NCBI GenBank assembly: GCA_022264855.1
Contig: JABYQU010000012.1
Location: forward strand, 62,001 to 126,000
Direction of reading: 5' to 3'
Source: Lenzites betulinus
Taxonomy: Eukaryota > Basidiomycota > Agaricomycetes > Polyporales > Polyporaceae
DNA length: 64,000 bases
A model generated the notes under the pieces. It saw nothing but the letters and a program-made list of their open reading frames with translations. It ran no database searches and was not told where the DNA came from. Positions 1-12,870 of the stretch are shown one piece after another (position 1 is the first letter of the stretch; every line of letters begins with the position of its first letter). The position numbers and the translations under genes were made by a program.

Positions 1-3000
1 CTTGACTTTCTCTGTAGGGGTGTTAGCGGCCACGGCATGTCTAGAAATAACGGGAGCGCTAACCATCAAGCAACTCGGCGTCGGCAAGTAGCTCCCGCTT
101 CTTGAACGTGGCAAGTTCTTGCTCCGTGTAGGTGTGCAACTCGTTGGACGGGGTGCGGGATCTGCGCTTCTTGGCCACACGCTCTTTCTTGACAGGAGCT
201 TCATCGTTCTCGCCGTCTTCTCCTTCCGCTCCTTCGCCGTCGAGACTCGCACGGCCCTTAGGGGCTCCTTCTTCCTCTTCCTCTTCCTCACTATAGGGAC
301 GAGACGAAGATTGGTCATCAGAATTTACTGTGATTCGAAAGTCTGCTTACTCGATGTCCTCAAGTTGGAGTTTGTCGTGCTCGATACTCCAGTGTTCAAG
401 GGTGCTCTTGTTATCCGCGTAAAGCTTCTTGTTGTCACCGAGCTCCTGCTCGAGCTTCATCTGCGTCTGGCGGAAGGCCTGGATCTGCTCCGTCTTCTCG
501 TCTAACTCCTCCTTGAGCGTAGCCAGAGCTTCGGAGGACTGATCAGCAGCAGCTTGCGCGACCTCGACCTTCTGGCGCAGGGCGGCCATGTATCCCGCGC
601 ACTCCTCAAGCTGCCCCTCGAGGTCCTCAAGATCGGCCTGCACATCCTGGAGCTCGCTTGTGTTGTTCTCGACGGCGCTCTGGTACTTGACGCGGTCCTT
701 CTCAGCCTTGGCCTTCGCAACCTCCGCCTTCGTGATCTCATCGTTTGCGAGGTTGATGTGCAGGCGGAAGCCGTCAACCTTGGACTTCTGCGAGAGCAAG
801 CGTGCACCGCCGATCTCGAGAATCTTCTTCTCGAGGGCCTTGATCTCCGCCTCGATTGCACTAGCTTTGGACTGCAGTTTCTCCAGCTCGGCGGTAGCAG
901 CTGCAATGTCGCGGTCAAGCGTGGCGATACGGGATACATCGCCTGCATCAGGTTTGCTCTGCGATCTGTGGCGGGTTAGTGAATGGTGGTGTCCAGGCAG
1001 TGAAGACATACTTGAGCTCTCGGACACGTTTCTCCGTATCGACGATCCGCTTCGCGACGTTGCGGATGTCCAGGTTGACTTTGTCGAAAGCCAGGTCAAG
1101 TCTGGGTGCCGACTGCTTCAAAGCGTCCACCTTAGCTTCGAGCTCTCGTAGTTCGCGAACGGCCTCGTCAAGAGCACGAGCATCCTCTTCGCTATCTTGC
1201 TGGTACTTGCGAATCACGTCTGGATGTACGACATCCGCCGCAAGCTTGGAGCTCATGCTACCACGCTGGACGCTCGTGCCACCTCCGGACATGGTACCCG
1301 AAGCGTCGATAAGCTGTCCCGCCAGAGTGACAACCCGCCAGCGTTTGTGTCCGCCGAACGCGATTCGGTTCGCTTGGTCAAGGGTTTCTGCCACGAGCGT
1401 ATCCCTCAGAGCTTTGTAGAAGGCAGGAGCGAAGCGTGGATCCTTCGGCTTGATGAGGTCGAAGAGCCGGGGAACATTCTCTGGGGTCTGGATGCGCTGC
1501 ATTCCGGAGTCGCTGATCTTCCCGAGGACCATGAAAGACGCGCGTCCGACGTTCTGGTTACGGAGGTACTCAATGCAAGCCTGACCTTGCTCAACAGTGT
1601 CAACGACCATGTGGCCCAATTGGCCGCAGGCTGTTGAGACCGCAACGTCGTACTTGTCGGGAATGGTTCCAAGACTTCCAAGACGACCCTGTGAATCATG
1701 TCAACGACAGAGACATGACGACGAAACCAGTAACTTACGTGGAAACCCTGGATCCGTCCAGCAGTCTTGAGACGAACAAGGGTATCGAGGACCCTGTTGT
1801 TACTGCGGCTCTGCTCCTGCGACGACTTGGCTTCATCGACCTTCTGGCGAGAAGCGGAGGCCTTCGTACGAAGTTGTTGAATGTTGGCTTGGGCAGACTA
1901 CCTCTGGTTGAGTATCCTCGTGCAAGGAACGAAACAAGAGATCTTACCTGTAGCTCTTTCTCCGCACTGCGGATCTCGTGCTGATTCCTGGTCTTCTCAG
2001 CCTCGAGCTCCTCAAGTTCGGCCTTCTTGGTCTCATGGTCGTCCCTCAGTTGTTGAAGCTCAGCTTCAGCGTTCTCCCTGGCTTCTCTGGCTGCCTCGGC
2101 CTTCTTCTTGAGAGCGTCCCGCTCGCTGGTGGCAACGTCGATATCGGCCTGCTTCTTGTCGATCTTGGCCATCCACGGCTGGAGATCCTTCTGCTTGACC
2201 TCGATCTGGTCATGGAATACCTGCGTCTTGTCTGAACGTAAAAAGTTTAGAAAGTATAATGCTCTATCCGTAAGGGCCACTTACCCTTCAGACTGTCACG
2301 GATTTCTTCCAAAACCTTCTCCGCCTGGGCGAGATCCCGCTCCAGGTTCTCTAGCTCCTCCTTCTTCCGCTCGATCTTTGCCTCACTGTCCTCGACGGTA
2401 CGATCGGCTTCAAGTTTCGCATGCTCATCCTGATGACATCAAGGTCTGATGATACCCTAGAAGTATGTGAGGAAAACTTACGTCGTTGATAGACTTCTTT
2501 AGCTTCTTCGCCTTCGTGTTAGCATGTTTGCGTTTCTCTTCGAGGCTGATCTGAGTCTTCTCGCGAGCAGCGAGATCCTTCACAGCTTCTGCCGCGGCCT
2601 TCTGCACTGCCTATTAAAAGGGATCAGCACTGTCCTCATGATTAAGCTTCCTGACAATTGTGCAATACCTCGTAGGCTTCACATTGGTCGTCGTAGTGCT
2701 TCTGAAGTGCCTCCAGGTGGTTGATGTCATCCTGATTGCGCTCTCGCTCCTCCTGCAGCTCATGCTCGATTTTGCCCTGTCAAACACCAATTGGTCAGCT
2801 CGCGGTAGTCTACGGTGAGTTAGAATAACACCTACAATCTTCTCCTCGAGCTGCGCCTCGTTCACCAAACACTTCCAGATGTACCACTGCCATAGGCGTG
2901 ACCTCGCCCGAACGAGATCGTTCACCATTCGGAGGTAATCCTCCGCCTCCCTCTTCTTCGCTTCAAGCGCCTTCCGGTCCTTGTCGACGATACGAAGGCG

Positions 3001-4823
3001 ATTCAACTTCTCCTGGCGATCTTCGGTAAGACGCTCAACCTCGACCAGCGCCTTGTCTATAGGCTCCTTGTACTGAGACGTGCCGATGATATCCTCAAGA
3101 TATTCGAGCAGTCCCTCGTCGTTCTCGTTGGCTGCCTTGGGCTTCATCTGAGCGATTGACTCGACTTCACCCTGTCAAGAATGTCAGTGGCGCAGAAAAG
3201 TGGCAACCTGTGAAGAGCTTACCTGAAGAATGAGGAACCGATTGTGGTCTAAGTCGATGCCACGGCTCTTGAGCAGGACCTGTACTTCACTATAGGTACT
3301 CGCTCTGCGATTGATGGTATATTTGCTACTGTTGTTCTTGTATGCCGTACGAGTAACAACGAGTTTGGAGCCGGGTATGATCTCGAAGGCATTCGGACCA
3401 GGCTGTGATGTTATGAGCATGGGTGCGCTACGTAGCCCGGGAGCATACATACCAGGTCAAGAATCTCGCGGAAGTGTACTTCCACGCTGCACTCCGTGAG
3501 GTTGGGGAATTTAGCCGAGTTGTGAATCAACTCTGAGAGCTTTCCTTGTCGCATCTTCGACGCTCGGTAACCGAAGACAAAGAGCAGTGCGTCGATAGTA
3601 TTCGACTTGCCAGAGCCGTTGGGACCAACGATAGCTGAGAAAGACTGTGCAAAAGCTTAGCGGTTGTCAGCTAGACTGGGGGCGTATGAACGGACCTTGT
3701 GGAACGGGCCAATCTCCTGCCTGCCTGCATAACTCTTGAAGTTGATGAGCGCCATTTTGTGGATAACTAGGCGAGGTTTGGGCCCTTGAGGCTCCTCCGG
3801 GACGGCAGATGGGGCTGGTTGTTGCCGAGGAATCGACGAAAGAGGCGGATCCAGTAGAGAATGCTCCTCCTCATATTCTTCCTCTGCAGGAGGGGGAATC
3901 GCATCGTCGACTTGTGGTTCTTCTTCGAAAACTGCTGCGCTGACTGCTGCCTCGGCCTCAGCCTCGTCTTCATCCTCATCCAGCTCGTCTTCCTCTTCAT
4001 CCTTCGCTAAAGCTGCAGGTTGCGATCCAGCGGTGACCACCTCCGGTGCCTCCTCCTTGGCCTCCTCCTTTGTTGTTTCGCCGGCGTCCTCCGCTTCCAC
4101 ATCCTTCTGAGCCACTTCGCCAGGTAGCTCCTCCTTCACGGGTGTCATTGACTTCGCCCGCCGGCCTGCCTGTGGCTCATCGTCCGAGTCATCGATCACG
4201 TATACAACCTTAGGCTTCGCGTTCCTCTTCCCTTTGCCCGCTCGCGTCGGCTTGGGGGGCTTGATGTCGAGCCTCTCGCCACTCTCGTCCACTTCGTACA
4301 TCTCATCGTTGTCTGAGTCAAGGACGATAGTGGAAATTCGCCGCGTGGAGCGGGTGCTCTTGGAGGCCGCTGCTGCTGCCACTGTCTTTCTCCTGGGCAG
4401 GACGAGCTCGGAGGACTCACTCTTCACGTTCGCTGAGGAGCCCCTCGTTTTCTTCGCGGGTGCAGTGGGAAGAACTGTCGCCTTGGATGGCGGTTTACGA
4501 GACCTGGCCTTAGGGACCTCCTTCTCTTCATCCTCTCCATCGTCGGTCTCTAAGGATGGGCGCGACTTCTTGGCGGGGGGTGGGCTTGCGTCTGGGTCCT
4601 CTTCCTCTTCTTGTACTTCCTCTAGAGACTTCCTAGACCGCGTAGAGGTACGCGACTTCGTTTGAGGTTGGGTGGAAGCAGATCGACGCGTCCTGGGTGC
4701 GGGCTTGGCCTCCTCTTCTTCGTCGACGTCCACGACTTCCTGGGGCTCGTTGCGCTTGCGTTTGCTTGGGGGTGCGGAGGGCTCAACGGACGCACGTGTC
4801 CGAGATGACCGACGAGGCGGCAT
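1..4823 (-). CDS. SMC4: Condensin subunit SMC4, C-terminal end outside window
   Basis: Core ATPase of condensin, which with SMC2 compacts and separates chromosomes in mitosis. Thirteen exons could be joined in phase: 3696-4823, 3453-3644, 3223-3402, 2836-3171, 2669-2776, 2482-2610, 2285-2429, 1948-2231, 1739-1897, 1012-1688, 351-965, 64-290 and 1-11 (continuing left). About 1397 residues are visible. The first ~350 residues are a charged, Ser/Arg/Glu-rich tail. The SMC head then starts at LVIHKMALINFKSYAGRQ, with Walker A GPNGSGKS in exon 2. Long coiled coils flank a hinge containing LGTIPDKYDVAVSTACGQ and ASGTMSGGG. The second coil is broken by a short acidic linker at exons 11-12. The ABC signature and Walker B lie beyond position 1. 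The family is certain from the SMC4-type head start and hinge. The start is the first ATG of the long exon 1. Confidence 0.95.
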
Positions 4824-4912
4824 AACGTACTTCGCGACGTTGATATAGTGGTGGAGAGATGAGAAGTGACTTGAAGGAGTTGCTGCAAATGGGCGTCGGG
4901 TTCAAGCTCGAA

Positions 4913-4960
4913 CAGACACATTAACGCGTCGCGCGTGTGTTACACGTGACACGCGCGCCC
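4913..4960 (-). promoter_or_regulatory. Possible cell-cycle promoter elements upstream of SMC4
   Basis: About 100 bases upstream of the SMC4 start lies ACGCGT (4924-4929), the MluI cell-cycle box bound by MBF in yeasts, inside a CG-rich run. A CACGTG palindrome follows at 4943-4948. The motifs are seen. Their use in G1/S control of SMC4 is inferred from yeast and not shown here. Confidence 0.35.
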
Positions 4961-5150
4961 GCGCTTATATGTGCCTGTGGCTCAGAGTTCTGAGGGTGCC
5001 GCGTCAAGTCGCCAGGTAAGTTATGTCTCGATACTATCGCAATTGAAAGTTCGTAGATGATATGTGTACATACAACATGAGTACAGCGCAAGAGCCCGGG
5101 AAAGACATAGCAATGCTAGAGAACCACCGATACACATATTTCCTGTGACC

Positions 5151-7042
5151 TTACCACCCCTCCCACTCCGCGCCCAAACCTTCAGTCACCCGCCAGAGCT
5201 TGTCTCCCAACCACAACTTGACGCGCTCTCCATCGTGTGCCTCCGCGCCATCCTCCAAGACAGTCATGTCGCCTTTGTCCCATAGCGAGAGCACGGACCA
5301 CCCTATTACGAGCATCCCCGGAGGCCTCTGCTCGCCGACACTCTCCAGGGCGGCCGAGATGTCTTTGAGCGTTGAGCAGATAGCACGTTGATCCGGCATC
5401 GACGCGCGCTCAATGAGGGCGATAGGGACGTTGGAAGGGAACGCGGGGCCATCTCGCCGTCGATCGGAATTCTCGTCTGTGCTTTGGAGCGCATCAAGCA
5501 CCTGGGGTAACCGCGCTACTCCCATGAGGATAACAAGCGTACGGCCGCGTTCGTACCCTGGTAGCTTGACTTCTTTACCCTGTCGCCCGACGCCGGTGCA
5601 TACTATGAAGGATTCGGCAGCGCCTCGTTGGGTGACGGGGATACCAGCAAAAGTGGGACCTGCAAGGACGGAGCTGACGCCAGGGACAACTACAGGCTCA
5701 AAGCCGCGCGCTCGGAAGTAGATCACCTCTTCTCCTGCACGGCCGTACACCGTCGGATCGCCTTGTTTGAGCTATTCTGTGTTCAGCATGGGGTCACAGC
5801 TGAGTCCGAGAGGGAACATACCCGTACTACGGTCAAGCCGCGTTTAGCAGCCTCGACGGCAGCCTCCATCAGCTCCATCTGTGCGCCTTCTGCGTTGCCG
5901 GGGAATTTTCTCGCGATGCGTACCTCAACGCCAGAGGGTATCAGGGCAAGGACCGCCTCCGGGACAAGTTTGTCTGAGAGCACGAGGTCCGCATGTTTGG
6001 TAAGGGCGGAATGAGTAGCAACGGTGAGAAGAGAAGGGTGTCCGGGACCTGAACCGACCAGGAAGATACGACCGCTACGAGATGGCACGAGGTCAAGGTC
6101 ATGTATGGAGGTGGAGATGTCGCTGTCAACAATAGAGGGCGCTGGGGAAGATGCAGATGGGACAAGGGCTCCTAGACCCTCTTGACCGTCGAGGATGGCG
6201 TCCATCTCCCTCTCCGTTAGGTGGGCTAGTCTGCGGATAGACCAGTACTCGCTGACTTGTGCGACCCATTTCATGCGCCGGCGTGCGCGCTCTGCATCGG
6301 TCTCCTCGTGTGTCCGCTGAGGTACGGGCTCGTTCGGGGTCACAGGTGTGCCATCCTCGGTGAGCCCAGCAGCCTCCGGGCCTACAGGGATGTGCGCCAA
6401 ATCCCTCAATTGTCCGACCTTCGCTACCGCTGCTCCGATTTCCTTCGGCAAGCTTGCGACAATGTCCCGCCGTACACGGCCAGCAAGTCTGCACCCATGT
6501 CCATTCGTGGTGACGCCTATTTGTAAAGAGGACGGCTCCCCTGTTTCCGCGTCGGCGAAGCGTTGGGTCGACATGAAGGTGAAGTCGCAGAGATCTGGCA
6601 TATCTGTAACGTTCACCGGGATGTTTCGGTGACGGCATACACTGGTTATCTCCAGAGCAGAAGCGTAGGTACGCCGGTTTGCCGGGTTGGTGGAGACGGT
6701 ATCGGCGATGCAGACTAGGTGAACCTTGGCGGGCCGCGTGTAGATGAACGAGTCGAGTGCCTTAGCATCCCGCCAATTGTCTGCAGGCATAGCGGAGGCG
6801 CATGGGAGGGTGTCGAGATCGAACAGTTCAACCTGACCTTGCTTGGCCCGCCATCGTAACTCTTCGCAGGCGGCATCAAGTCCGCCCTTCACGAGCAGGA
6901 GAACCTTCGCTTCAGCCTCGAGGGCGGCGAATACGCGCTTTGCTGCTATGCCATTTCCGCCGATGATGACGACGTTCTTTTGTGTGGGCTTGAAGGCGAG
7001 TAGTAGGGAGACTCCTGGGACGGGTGCAGGGAACGCAGCCAT
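5151..7042 (-). CDS. MET1: Siroheme synthase, MET1-type uroporphyrinogen-III C-methyltransferase with N-terminal NAD-binding domain
   Basis: Makes precorrin-2 from uroporphyrinogen III with two SAM molecules, for siroheme, the cofactor of sulfite and nitrite reductase. Two exons, 5822-7042 and 5151-5771, give about 613 residues. The N-terminal third resembles precorrin-2 dehydrogenase/ferrochelatase: a Rossmann turn in VVIIGGNGIAAKR and the NVTD segment near the usual catalytic Asp. The C-terminal half is the SUMT methyltransferase, with LVGSGPGHPSLLT, LKQGDPTVYGRAGEE and PGVSSVLAGP motifs. Bacterial CysG has the same domain order, and yeast Met1 is similar in size. Whether the N-terminal domain is active is unknown, since the usual GGG turn reads GGN. 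I start at the ATG before AAFPAPVPG. An in-frame ATG 24 codons upstream (7114) is possible. It is divergent from SRP14. Confidence 0.9.
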
Positions 7043-7363
7043 GTCGGCAAAGGGTAGCCAGATGCCCAGAAGGTGGTGGTGGGAGGAAGCTGAGAGGGAT
7101 TTAAAAGAGTGCAACCAACCCCCGAGAGTATATTTTCGACAGCCAATGCGAGCATAGTGAATTTGTGCGGCTTCAAAGCTTCAGCCACAGCGCTTCGCCT
7201 CACTCGGAGTCGCAAGGATGAGCAATTGCCAGCGCTTAGTTGACTCGTTTTCGACATCCCAATGAGGCAGTTAGGTGACGGGGAGATGTCACCCAGGGGT
7301 TGTCAGAACAGTGTGTGGGCGGCTTACGTAATATATGCACTTGGGTCCTCTCTGCCAGCTTCA
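7043..7363. promoter_or_regulatory. Shared divergent promoter, siroheme synthase / SRP14
   Basis: The 321 bases between the two opposite starts must hold both promoters. A TATA-like AATATATGC lies at about 7330, some 30 bases before the SRP14 start. No other element is clear. Confidence 0.5.
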
Positions 7364-8023
7364 ATGCAGCTGGTCGATAACGAGACCGTGTGTTTCCGCT
7401 CTAAACAAGGTGTCTGGCGGGCGGCTGACAATTGCAACAGTTTCTGAAGCAGCTATCGACACTCTTCGAGTCGAGTGCAAAATCGGGGTCGATATGGTTA
7501 ACGCATAAACGATGTACGTCTCAAAGGCTTATCGAAAGTACCGCAGTTTCTCAAACTCACTGAATTATAGTGACGTATGAAGATGGCGATGCCCATATGT
7601 CGTCTGGACCGGACGATACGAAGGAGTTCCCGTGTCTAGTCAGAGCGACCGACGGCAACGAAGCAAAGTTCTCCACCGTCGTACGAATAACCATCTTCTC
7701 GATCACCCCCATCTGACAGGGCTAACGGTATCTACTAGGTACAACCATCCGATCTTGGGAGATTCCACGCATCCTACGGAAACATACTGAAGTCTTCCAT
7801 GAACGCTCTGCGGAAACGCGACAAGAAACGCGAAAAGCAGCGCGCAGAGGAAGCGGCGCGTAAAAAACGCCGTCTACAAGAGGAAATAGTCATTGAGGGA
7901 GCAAAGAGAGGGAAGGGCCGGCACAAGCGACAGAGGAAGATCAAGGCTGCTCTGAAGCTGGAGGAGTCCAAGAAAAAGGCGCAGGAGAGGGACGAGGCTA
8001 AGGCTCGAGCAAAAGCTTCATAA
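7364..8023 (+). CDS. SRP14: Signal recognition particle subunit SRP14
   Basis: SRP14 binds the Alu part of SRP RNA and helps pause translation while ribosomes are targeted to the ER. Four exons (7364-7387, 7441-7513, 7571-7680, 7739-8023) give 163 residues. The first exon is only 24 bases (MQLVDNET). The body reads FLKQLSTLFESS, WLTHKRLTYEDG and FPCLVRATDG, then a VQPSDLGRFHASYGN core. The tail is strongly basic and Lys-rich (KRDKKREKQR, GKGRHKRQRK), as expected for the RNA-binding end of fungal SRP14. Length and layout fit the family well. The start is fixed by the short first exon. Confidence 0.93.
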
Positions 8024-8320
8024 CTCGCGTTCTCTAGTCATAGTGTTGTATGACCGCACTGCGTAAATTCACACGTCTCGACCGCCGTCTCGCACAGTCT
8101 GAATGTATTTCTCATTCAACCCTCATTTGCTAAGAAAGTCCGGGGCCATATAACACTCGGTCCTCATCGCGCTCGGGGCATGCAGACGCTCCGGGGCGAG
8201 CTTCCGCCACAGGCAGTTACTGATCTCGGATCAACGCTTAGTGCATATGGGCGCTTAGTGTACATTGCGTCTATTGCCTCGTTCCATTGCCCCCTCGGCC
8301 CATTCCTCTTGCTTCCCTCC

Positions 8321-11300
8321 ATGCCTGTCGTTTCAGCGCCGCCAATAGCCCCCATCGAGCCCGACGTATTTGACGATGATGATGAGGGCTGGCAGGACAT
8401 GCCAGTCGTCCGCAACGATGATGATGTCGCTTTGGGACTCGACGAGGAGGACCAGAAGAAGTACCACTACATGCCCCCGCCGAAGAAGGAGGACTCTACT
8501 GCGAGTGCGGGCAACGCTACTGGCAATGTGCTGGATGTGGACTTCGAAGGCAATGAGTGGCGAGCGAAGGCGGACCAGAACGAGAGCGAGTATACCCGGC
8601 TACGGATGATCGAGGAGGACGAGTCCGACGAAGTCCACCTGCGCACGAAATACCTCTTCGACGAGGACAAGGCGATGACGCCGCTCAGTCAGATGCAGCA
8701 GACCAAGGACATGCTTACCGAAGCGCAGCGCATCGCGTACGTTGGGCTGTGTGCACTGACTACGAAGGAGATGATCGACACGCTGAAGGCGGTCAACAAG
8801 AAGGAGCTGAAGAAGGCGATTCAGAACATGGAGCTGTGGGCACTGAAGATCATGGGTCGGTTGTACTATCATATGGAGCTTGCTACTGAAGGTGAAGCAT
8901 CGTTGCCGTACGCATCTCATCCAGGTAGAGCTCACGCTGAACAAGCCGGTTAGAGCAGAAGATGATTGAGAGCCTCGGGCAGCACGGTATCAAACCCTGG
9001 GATCTTGTTCCCCCTCTCATGACTACGCACACCGTCGCTAATCCTGAGTACGATCCCGCGGAAGCACGGAAGCAGGAGAAGGAACGCGAGGCAGACGCTG
9101 CGAAGGACTCGTTTGATATCTCGGATAGCACGACCCCGCCATCAACACCTCCCCCGGTATACTCTGCCGTACCACCTCCACCTCCGCCAAAGCCTCAGCA
9201 GACGACTTCGAAGGTTCTTGAAGGAACCTCGGCGCCTGCCATGCCAGGCGTCAGTACACACCTCTCGGCTGCGGACAAGGATGTCACTCTGGATATCCGA
9301 TGGACCGTCCTCTGCGACCTATTTCTTGTGCTCATCGCCGATAGCGTGTACGATGCGCGTTCCCGAGTCTTGCTGGAGAGCGTTGCGCTCAAACTTGGCT
9401 TGGGATGGCTCGACATGGTCAAATTTGAGAGTCGTGTGACGGAGGCTCTGGAGATCCAGGAAGGCGTCGAGAAGCTCGAGCAGCAGGAATCCATTCAGGA
9501 GGCCCAGAAGAATTCGAAGAAGCGGCGATACATGATGCTGGGCCTCGCAACTCTTGGTAAGTTGGAACACATATCGTTCCACGTAGTACCTTACAATCCC
9601 CGGCAGGTGGTGGTCTGGTCATCGGTCTCTCCGCTGGGCTCCTCGCTCCAGTCATCGGCGCTGGCCTCGGTGCAGCGTTCACTACCATCGGAATCACGGG
9701 TACTACAGGCTTCCTAGCTGGTACGGGTGGTGCTGCGGTTATCACTACTGGCGGAGTCCTCACAGGGTCCGGTATCGCTGCCCGTGGTATGGCGAGGCGA
9801 ACACAGCACGTCCGCACATTCGAGATCCTTCCCTTGCACAATCACAAGCGGGTGAACTGTATCCTTACCGTGCCCGGGTGGGTGCACTGCTCCCTTCTAG
9901 TGTGTGCGAACGGTCACTGATCCAAGAACCGGGTCTAGGTTCATGAATGGTCCTCATGACGATGTGCGGCTCCCTTTCAGTGTCCTAGACCCCGTTGTCG
10001 GGGATGTCTTCAGCGTCCTTTGGGAGCCGGAGATGATTCGGGAAACAGGAAGCGCCCTCAAGATCCTGACGAGTGAGGTGTTGACGCAGCTAGCGCAGAC
10101 TGCACTGCAAGCTACCGTCATGACGGCGCTCATGAGTGCTTTGCAATGGCCCATCAGTCAGTGAGAGCAGTTTTCCACTTCGCGCAGACGTGCTAACGAA
10201 AGGACATCAGTTTTGACGAAGCTGGGGTACCTTATTGACAACCCTTGGTCTAACGCATTGGATCGTGCAAAGGGAGCTGGCGGCGTTCTTGCTGAGATTC
10301 TCCTCAACAGACATCTTGGAGTGCGCCCCATCACCCTCATCGGATTCTCCTTAGGCTCCAGGGTGATCTTCTACGCTCTCTGCGAGCTCGCGAAAAAGGG
10401 CGCGTTCGGAATCGTACAAGATGTCATCCTCCTGGGTGCCACCGTCACTGCACCATTGCGCACATGGCTTGAAGTCCGGTCGGTAGTGTCCGGTCGTTTC
10501 GTCAATGGCTATGCTCGCAACGACTGGGTCCTCAACTACCTCTTTCGTGCAACAAGCGGCGGGTTGAACACTGTCGCGGGACTCCGACCGGTTCTCAACG
10601 TTCCGGGGTTGGAAAATGTCGATGTCACAGACAAGATAGCGGGCCACATGAGCTATCGCACGTTCATGCCGCTCATCCTTGATCAGCTCGGTTTTCCGGT
10701 TTCCGCCGATTACTTTGACGAGCCGGTGGTGCGTATAAAGCCTGTTTCTTTCCCAGGGCGCAGCTGAAGCCATATATTCCTCATCATAGGAGCCCGATTT
10801 CGAAGGCGATCGGGTTGTGATTAGGGAGGGCGAAGAGACCGAGAAGAAAGGTTGGTTCGGGCGGAAGAAAACGTCTACGCCGTCCCAGTCCGTCTCCCGG
10901 CCGCCATCGGCAGCGATATTTGGTCACACACGGAAGTCGGGATCCCAGACTAGTGTGGAAGATGACGAACTCCCTCCTAGAGAAGGCTCGTCTACGCCAG
11001 TACCATCCGATCCTAAGACCTCTGTTCAGTCCCCTTCCTCCCCTTCCACCCCTCATGACGACGGCGACGTTGCTACGACGCAAATCCCTACCCATGCCGG
11101 ATTCGACTTCGCTGCGATCAAGGAAGTCCTCGGCAAAGGTGCGCTCAACCCCGACGAGCTGCATACGCCTGCGCCTAGTAAATTCCCGACAGCCCCTTCT
11201 CATCCTCCGACGCTTCGCACTGAATCAGCACCCCCACTCGTGCCGGATTCGCCACCTCCCGCAACTCCGAAGGCGCGACCATCCCTGAATCTTCCTTCCG

Positions 11301-11851
11301 ACCCCGCTGAACACGAGGACGATCCTGTGGCCGGCCCAAGCTCAAGCTCTCGTGTGGATCTCTCTTCCTCGTTATCGCGATCACTCTCTCTCAACAATGT
11401 GCACGACGACTACGAAGAGGTTGTGACGTCATATAGCCGGACCGCCTCCTCGTCTCGCCCAGCCGCCCTATCCTTCAGTAGCAGCGACGGATCAATATGG
11501 CCGCCACAGGATCTCGATCCAACGCCCACTACGTACGGCGCATTTAGTGCTTATCCAGCGCCTTCGGCCTTCGGGTCTCTCCGCTCAGCAGACGTCCTCG
11601 CGAATCCATTCGCCAGCGCCAGGTCAAGCGGACACCGTCCGGATGGGCTGCCAGCACCTCCTGACAATCCGTTCGCGGCACTCTCTGGCGGACCCTCGCT
11701 ATCTTTTGGCGGCGCGGACGGTTCGATCAGCTTCGCTTCGCCCCCCTCGTCTTCTCTGCTACCCGGGCGCAGTCCGTGGGACATCGGTGGGCCGTACAAG
11801 GGCGGCAAGAAGACGTCGAGCACTCTTGACCTCAACCCATGGCAGAGCTGA
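8321..11851 (+). CDS. DUF726 family membrane protein (Mil1/TMCO4-like)
   Basis: Six exons (8321-8891, 8954-9556, 9607-9877, 9939-10156, 10211-10728, 10790-11851) give about 1080 residues. The acidic N-terminus (DDDDEGWQDMPVV) is followed by a helical domain and a proline-rich linker. Next come Gly/Ala-rich hydrophobic hairpins (LSAGLLAPVIGAGLGAAF and the GTTGFLAGTGGAAV stretch) likely to enter the membrane. Then comes an alpha/beta-hydrolase-like domain with the nucleophile-elbow sequence LIGFSLGSRV and the family block GHMSYR near its end. The last ~350 residues are Ser/Pro-rich and probably disordered. Yeast Mil1 (YFL034W) and human TMCO4 belong to this family. Yeast Mil1 is linked to clathrin adaptor traffic, and lipase activity is unproven. 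I use the ATG before PVVSAPP rather than 8180, because the extra 47 codons look like untranslated leader. Confidence 0.88.
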
Positions 11852-12870
11852 ACGCGCCGACGTCGCCACGCACACACATCGCATCCCATATCCTTCTACC
11901 CCACACGATCTGCGTCCTTTTTACATACGCGTGGAACCACGCCCTCTGATGCTGGGTGGGTCCCGCCACCACGCCGCGTGTCCCGCGCTCCTTGTTCTCC
12001 CGACCGACTCGCACACATCGATTAGACTAGCAGGCATGTACGGATTTACAGCAGAGGCAGCAATACTTGGACAAACTGGCCCCCGGGAGAACCGCGATGA
12101 TCGATAACACTTGCCGTTCTGAGACGCATTGCGTCAGGTGAGAACTTTGACCCCCCTCGGCAGTATACGCTCCGCTCCCGCCCGCGTTACTGCCCTTGCA
12201 AGCTACCGAGTGGAATCCTCGATGAGCACCACACTCTCCGACTGCATCGCCCGCGTTCAAGGTCAACAACAAGCGTACGTTACTCGGCCAAGACCACGAC
12301 TGCATCGTGAGCCACGGTGACGGAAATCCGCGAGACGACACAATAACCCTCTTAGTGTGATCAATACACCTCCAGCCTCGTTGCTCTGAGATGTCGCTGC
12401 TGCGGCCGGTAACGTGCGGATCATCCATCGATGTTTGCGCCCACGATCCGATCTCGCAGCCTAACCCCCGATTGACCTCCTACCGCTTGGAGTTATCAGG
12501 TGCCTGTTGAATGTTGCAAATGTGAGGCTTCTAGTGAGCGCGGGACTAGTGCAAAGTACTGCCTTGCGAGTGACAGTCGATGGCAAACCGGGGCGCGGCG
12601 GATTAGCGCGGAGGAGCAGAAGCATCCTCCCCCAGATCTCCAATCTGTCGCAGCTCGGGGAGTGGAGCGTGGGGCACAGGTATGTATGTTGCATGCCCAT
12701 GATTTCACAGTCAGAAGCGACGTATAAAAGACATGGCCACACCCGCTGTGGCCGTCCGACGCCAGGCATCGCAGAACTCACAGGCTGCATCGTACGCCGC
12801 TCGCTGCGCGGCAGCCCGTACAGTACCTTGCGCTATCCCCCGCTCTCCATCCTACTGCAGCTTCTGCACA
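11852..12870. other. Intergenic region with TATA box before the next gene
   Basis: No gene is supported here. A good TATAAAAG stands at 12723-12730, about 145 bases before the next start, so the region is taken as the 3' end of the DUF726 gene plus the promoter and leader of the next gene. The frame is open from 12733 to 12871, but it is leader-like. Confidence 0.5.

Noticed and set aside
8180..8320. Upstream ATG extending the DUF726 protein by 47 residues
   Set aside because: The extension is hydrophobic and unlike the conserved acidic start. The later ATG sits just before the conserved block.
12733..12870. Upstream ATG extending the PHPILKR protein by 46 residues
   Set aside because: It lies only a few bases after the TATA box and so would precede the likely transcription start.
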